Of a stretch of 7,408 bases of DNA, positions 4,807 to 7,408 are shown piece by piece. A program made the position numbers and the translations under genes. The DNA lies in NCBI GenBank assembly GCA_023412175.1, contig JAEYOB010000674.1:1-7408 (forward strand), in the 5' to 3' direction. Under the pieces are notes generated by a model. That model was not told where the DNA came from, ran no database searches, and was given only the letters and a program-made list of their open reading frames with translations. Within the stretch, counting starts at the first letter, position 1. Every line of letters begins with the position of its first letter. The DNA is from Pseudomonadota bacterium. GTDB taxonomy: Bacteria > Pseudomonadota > Alphaproteobacteria > Azospirillales > Azospirillaceae.

Positions 4807-6728
4807 GCGACGCTGTCAAGTTCCTGCTCGTCGACGACATCAACGAGAACCTCGTCGCGCTCGAAGCCCTGCTGCGCCGGGACGGGCTTGAGATGATGAC
4901 GGCGCGGTCGGGGCCGGAGGCGCTCGAACTCCTGCTCCTGCACAACTTCGCGCTTGCGCTCATCGACGTGCAGATGCCGGGGATGGACGGCTTCGAGCTG
5001 GCGGAACTCATGCGCGGCACGGAGCGGACGCGGCGGATTCCGATCATCATGCTGACGGCGGTGGCCTCGGACGAGCAGCGCCGCTTCAAGGGCTACGAGG
5101 CCGGCGCAGTCGATTATCTGGTCAAGCCGATCGACTCGCACATGCTGCGCCGGAAGGCGGAGGTGTTTTTCGAGCTCGACCGGCAGCGGCGCGAACTGGT
5201 GCGCCAGCGGGACGAGATCGAGGCGAGCGAGGAGCGCTTCCGCCGCTCGCTGCTCATGGCGCCGACCCCGATGCTGGTGTTCGACGACCGGGGGGAGATC
5301 GTCATCGTCAATGCCGAATGGCTCGGCAGGACGGGGTACGGCCACGGTGAACTGCGGGCGATCGGCGACGTCGCGGAGCGGCTCTGCGGCGACCGCGCGG
5401 CGGAGGTTCTTGCCTGCGTCGAGGAGGTCACCCGCGCCGGGGCCGAGCGGGCGCGCATCGAGTGCGATGTTGCCACGAAGGGCGGCGTCACGCTGACGTG
5501 GGACTTCACCGTGAGCGCGCTGGGACCGGCGTCGCGCGGACGCAGGCTCTTCATCGGCCTGGCGCACGACCTCACGGAGCGCCGGCAGGCGGAACGGACG
5601 CAGCAGCTTCTGATCGGCGAGCTCAACCACCGCGTCAAGAACACCCTGGCCACCGTGCAGGCGATCGCGCAGCAGACCCTGAGGCAAACCCGCGACCCGG
5701 ACCGGTTCGCCGCCAGCTTCTCGGGCCGCATCCTGGCGTTGTCGCAGGCGCATTCGCTGCTGAGCGATGGAACTTGGCAGGGCGCGGATGTGCGTGAGCT
5801 GATCCGCGGCCAGATCTCGCTCGGCGCCGTCGATGAGGCGCGCTTCTCGGCTTCCGGCCCTGCGGTGCGGCTCAAGCCGCAGATCGCCCTTCATGTCGCG
5901 CTGATGCTGCACGAGCTGACCACGAACGCCGTCAAGTACGGCGCGCTGTCGTGCCAGGGCGGTTCGATCCTCGTGACATGGACCGCCGAGGGCGGCTGCC
6001 TGCGCCTGCAATGGACGGAGCATACGAACCGGCCGGTGCGCGCGCCGTCCCGCCGCGGGTTCGGATCGACCCTGATCGAGCGGGGGGCCAAGGGCAACGG
6101 CGGCAGCGCCGCCGTCCGCTACGAGACGGGTGGAGTGGTCTGGGACATCGTGCTGCCGCTGGCGCCGTCGGGCTCCGACGACCTGCCGTTCAGGATGACC
6201 TCCGGGGTGCCTGCCGGGGCTCCTCCCGAGCGCGCCCCGAACGAGGTTCCCGCAAGGCTCGAAGGGCGGCGTTTCCTCGTTGTCGAGGACGAGCCGCTGA
6301 TCGCGCTCAATGTCGTCGCCAACCTGGAACAGGTGGGAGCCGTGGTCGCCGCGCAGGCCTCGACGGTCGAAGAGGCGCTCGACCTCATCGACAGCCTGCC
6401 GCTGGACGCCGCGCTGCTCGACGGCAACCTGGGCGGCGAGCCGGTCGATGCCGTGGCCGCCGCCCTCGCACGGCGCGATGTGCCGTTCCTGTTCGTGACC
6501 GGCTATGGGCGCGAGAGCCTGCCCGGCGGCTTCGGCAGCGCCGGCGTTCTCGCGAAGCCATTCACCGAGGCACAGCTCATCGCCGCGGCCTCCGCCCTGA
6601 TCCGGAAGCCTGCCGGTACGGCTTCGGGCATCCGGGACCGGGCCGGCCGGCCACATGACGAAAACCGCGAAGCCGGGGCTTTCGAGCCGTTTGACGGGGC
6701 GCTGGGGGCCATGCCGGAATCCGGGTGA
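4803..6728 (+). CDS. REC-PAS-HWE histidine kinase-REC hybrid protein
   Basis: This 641-residue, apparently cytosolic protein has no membrane segment. Domains in order: receiver 1 (about 7-120; phospho-Asp55, Lys108-Pro); short helix (120-140); PAS domain (about 140-258, from EERFRRSLL to the usual DLTERRQAE); HWE kinase dimerisation domain with H-box ELNHRVKNTLATVQAIA (His276); HATPase with N-box HELTTNAVKYG (His370, Asn375) and the Trp-x-Glu motif WTE (404-406), the features that name the HWE family; linker; receiver 2 (about 491-600; Asp540, Lys585-Pro). Receiver 2 has PFLFVTGYG (561-569), close to the FATGUY motif of stress-related alphaproteobacterial receivers. A 36-residue polar tail follows. 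Receiver 1 could let the upstream hybrid kinase control this kinase through phosphotransfer, which is inference. The ATG at 4803 overlaps the CheR stop (ATGA), after a G-rich stretch (4787-4793) that can act as a ribosome binding site. Confidence 0.93.
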   Translation: MSDAVKFLLVDDINENLVALEALLRRDGLEMMTARSGPEALELLLLHNFALALIDVQMPGMDGFELAELMRGTERTRRIPIIMLTAVASDEQRRFKGYEAGAVDYLVKPIDSHMLRRKAEVFFELDRQRRELVRQRDEIEASEERFRRSLLMAPTPMLVFDDRGEIVIVNAEWLGRTGYGHGELRAIGDVAERLCGDRAAEVLACVEEVTRAGAERARIECDVATKGGVTLTWDFTVSALGPASRGRRLFIGLAHDLTERRQAERTQQLLIGELNHRVKNTLATVQAIAQQTLRQTRDPDRFAASFSGRILALSQAHSLLSDGTWQGADVRELIRGQISLGAVDEARFSASGPAVRLKPQIALHVALMLHELTTNAVKYGALSCQGGSILVTWTAEGGCLRLQWTEHTNRPVRAPSRRGFGSTLIERGAKGNGGSAAVRYETGGVVWDIVLPLAPSGSDDLPFRMTSGVPAGAPPERAPNEVPARLEGRRFLVVEDEPLIALNVVANLEQVGAVVAAQASTVEEALDLIDSLPLDAALLDGNLGGEPVDAVAAALARRDVPFLFVTGYGRESLPGGFGSAGVLAKPFTEAQLIAAASALIRKPAGTASGIRDRAGRPHDENREAGAFEPFDGALGAMPESG

Positions 6729-6765
6729 CGGCGGCATCAGCATGGCTGCGCATTTGCGGGCTTAT

Positions 6766-6796
6766 TTGATCGGTTCGCTGTCGATTCGGGCAAAAT
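6766..6796 (+). promoter_or_regulatory. Weak candidate promoter for the DedA gene
   Basis: TTGATC (6766-6771) and CAAAAT (6791-6796, four of six matches to TATAAT) are separated by 19 bases. The spacing is long and the -10 poor, so support is slight. If real, the -10 would touch the inverted repeat at 6795-6811, which would then be well placed to act as an operator. Confidence 0.2.
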
Positions 6797-6811
6797 CACA
6801 GCGTCTGTGAT
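6795..6811. promoter_or_regulatory. Perfect 17-bp palindrome ATCACAG-CGT-CTGTGAT, candidate operator
   Basis: ATCACAG (6795-6801) and CTGTGAT (6805-6811) are exact reverse complements around CGT, in the 153-bp spacer between the kinase operon and the DedA gene. Seven-base half-sites with a short centre are typical of dimeric regulators. The half-sites resemble CRP-type TGTGA/TCACA but in inverted order and with short spacing, so a CRP site is not indicated. It could also fold as a small hairpin in RNA; no T-run follows. Confidence 0.4.
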
Positions 6812-6833
6812 ACGGAGCGGGGGTATCCTCCGT
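6812..6833 (+). repeat. Inverted repeat ACGGAG-N10-CTCCGT abutting the palindrome
   Basis: ACGGAG (6812-6817) and CTCCGT (6828-6833) are perfect reverse complements with a ten-base loop, beginning at the base after the preceding palindrome. The pair may form a two-hairpin terminator for the kinase operon or a leader structure for the DedA gene, about 50 bases before its start. No poly-T tail is present. Confidence 0.35.
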
Positions 6834-6881
6834 CCAGACCGGTGTCTGCGCGCGAAACCCGGCCGCTCTGAAGGAACCTGA

Positions 6882-7408
6882 ATGAACGACCTGACGACGA
6901 ACGCCCTCGCCGACAAGATGGCCGGCTGGGTCGCAATCATAGAAGCGAACGCGACCTGGGCCGAAGCCATCTTCTTCCTGGTCGCCTTCGCGGAGTCGCT
7001 GGTGGTCGTTGGATTCGTCGTGCCGGGCGTGGTGCTGATCGCCAGCGCCGGGGTGCTGGTCGCCACCGGTGCTCTCGGCTTCTGGCAGGCCTATGTCGCC
7101 ATCGCCCTTGGCGCGGTCCTCGGCGATGCGGCGTCCTACTGGCTCGGCCGGGTGTTCGGCGACCGGGTGCCGCGCGTCTGGCCCTTCCGCCGTCACCCCG
7201 CTCTCCTTGAACGAGGAAGCCGCTTCTTCCTGCGCCATGGTGGAAAGAGCGTCTTTTTCGCCCGCTTCCTTGGCCCGTTGCGCCCCGTGGTGCCGATCAC
7301 TGCCGGCATGATGGCGATGCCGCACCGCAGCTTCCAGGCCGCAAACCTGCTGTCCGCGGTGATCTGGGTGCCGCTGCTGATGGTGCCCGGCTACGCCATG
7401 GGCAAGGG
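6882..7408 (+). CDS. DedA family integral membrane protein (N-terminal part)
   Basis: The frame is open from the ATG at 6882 to the window edge (175 complete codons), so the C-terminus is missing. AAGGA at 6871-6875, six bases before the ATG, is a good ribosome binding site. DedA (SNARE-associated) proteins are polytopic inner-membrane proteins linked to membrane homeostasis and lipid carrier flipping. Recognisable motifs: FAESLVVVGFVVPG (Glu38, Pro48-Gly49), GDAASYWLGR (81-90), and RFLGPLRPVVPITAG (128-142) with Arg128 and Arg134. Glu38, Arg128 and Arg134 have nearly the spacing of the membrane-embedded charged residues required in E. coli YqjA and YghB (from memory). Hydrophobic stretches lie at about 28-62, 65-80 and 150-170. 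The gene follows a 153-bp spacer with inverted repeats and is probably transcribed apart from the signalling operon. Which DedA subgroup it belongs to, or whether a further domain follows, cannot be seen. Confidence 0.88.
   Translation, partial: MNDLTTNALADKMAGWVAIIEANATWAEAIFFLVAFAESLVVVGFVVPGVVLIASAGVLVATGALGFWQAYVAIALGAVLGDAASYWLGRVFGDRVPRVWPFRRHPALLERGSRFFLRHGGKSVFFARFLGPLRPVVPITAGMMAMPHRSFQAANLLSAVIWVPLLMVPGYAMGK

Noticed and set aside
4755..6743. 662-residue minus-strand open frame opposite the HWE kinase
   Set aside because: Same reason: low-complexity Arg/Ala/His-rich product and no domain, against clear REC, PAS and HWE motifs on the plus strand.
6795..6811. CRP/FNR-type binding site
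   Set aside because: The half-sites run TCACA then TGTGA with a five-base gap, the reverse of the TGTGA-N6-TCACA order needed for CRP.

Overview
The window is GC-rich DNA from a bacterial chromosome or large replicon, most probably an alphaproteobacterium. The signs are strong G/C preference at third codon positions, an HWE-family histidine kinase (a family concentrated in Alphaproteobacteria), a DUF1289 cysteine-motif protein, and signalling genes fused to several receiver domains. A Rhodospirillales- or Rhizobiales-like host (Azospirillum type) would fit, but the genus cannot be fixed from sequence alone. All supported genes lie on the plus strand.

Layout. Positions 1-109 hold the probable last codons of an upstream gene, with a perfect 12-bp hairpin (71-98) overlapping its end. 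A small DUF1289 protein follows (178-312), then a 9-bp hairpin (318-339). Positions 340-697 show no convincing gene. Their last part is strikingly AT-rich (about 36% GC over 541-700, about 30% over 541-650, counted by hand) and probably carries the promoter and leader of the signalling operon. That operon has three genes: a membrane-anchored hybrid histidine kinase with GAF, long coiled coil, HisKA, HATPase and three receivers (698-3940); a CheR-type methyltransferase (3958-4806); and a REC-PAS-HWE kinase-REC protein (4803-6728). The genes are tightly packed, and the last pair overlaps by ATGA. A 153-bp spacer with two abutting inverted repeats (6795-6833) separates the operon from a DedA-family membrane protein that runs off the end (6882-7408).

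How the genes may work together. The operon encodes two kinases, five receiver domains and one methyltransferase, but within the window no DNA-binding output domain, HPt domain, CheB methylesterase or chemoreceptor. It looks like an upstream sensory and phosphotransfer module whose output acts in trans. The C-terminal receiver of the HWE kinase has a FATGUY-like motif (FVTGY), which hints at the alphaproteobacterial stress-response receivers, but this is inference. The least explained parts are the role of a CheR without CheB or receptor, its unusual Glu in the SAM-binding motif, and the Glu/Gln-rich 28-residue coiled-coil repeat of the neighbouring kinase, which might be its substrate.
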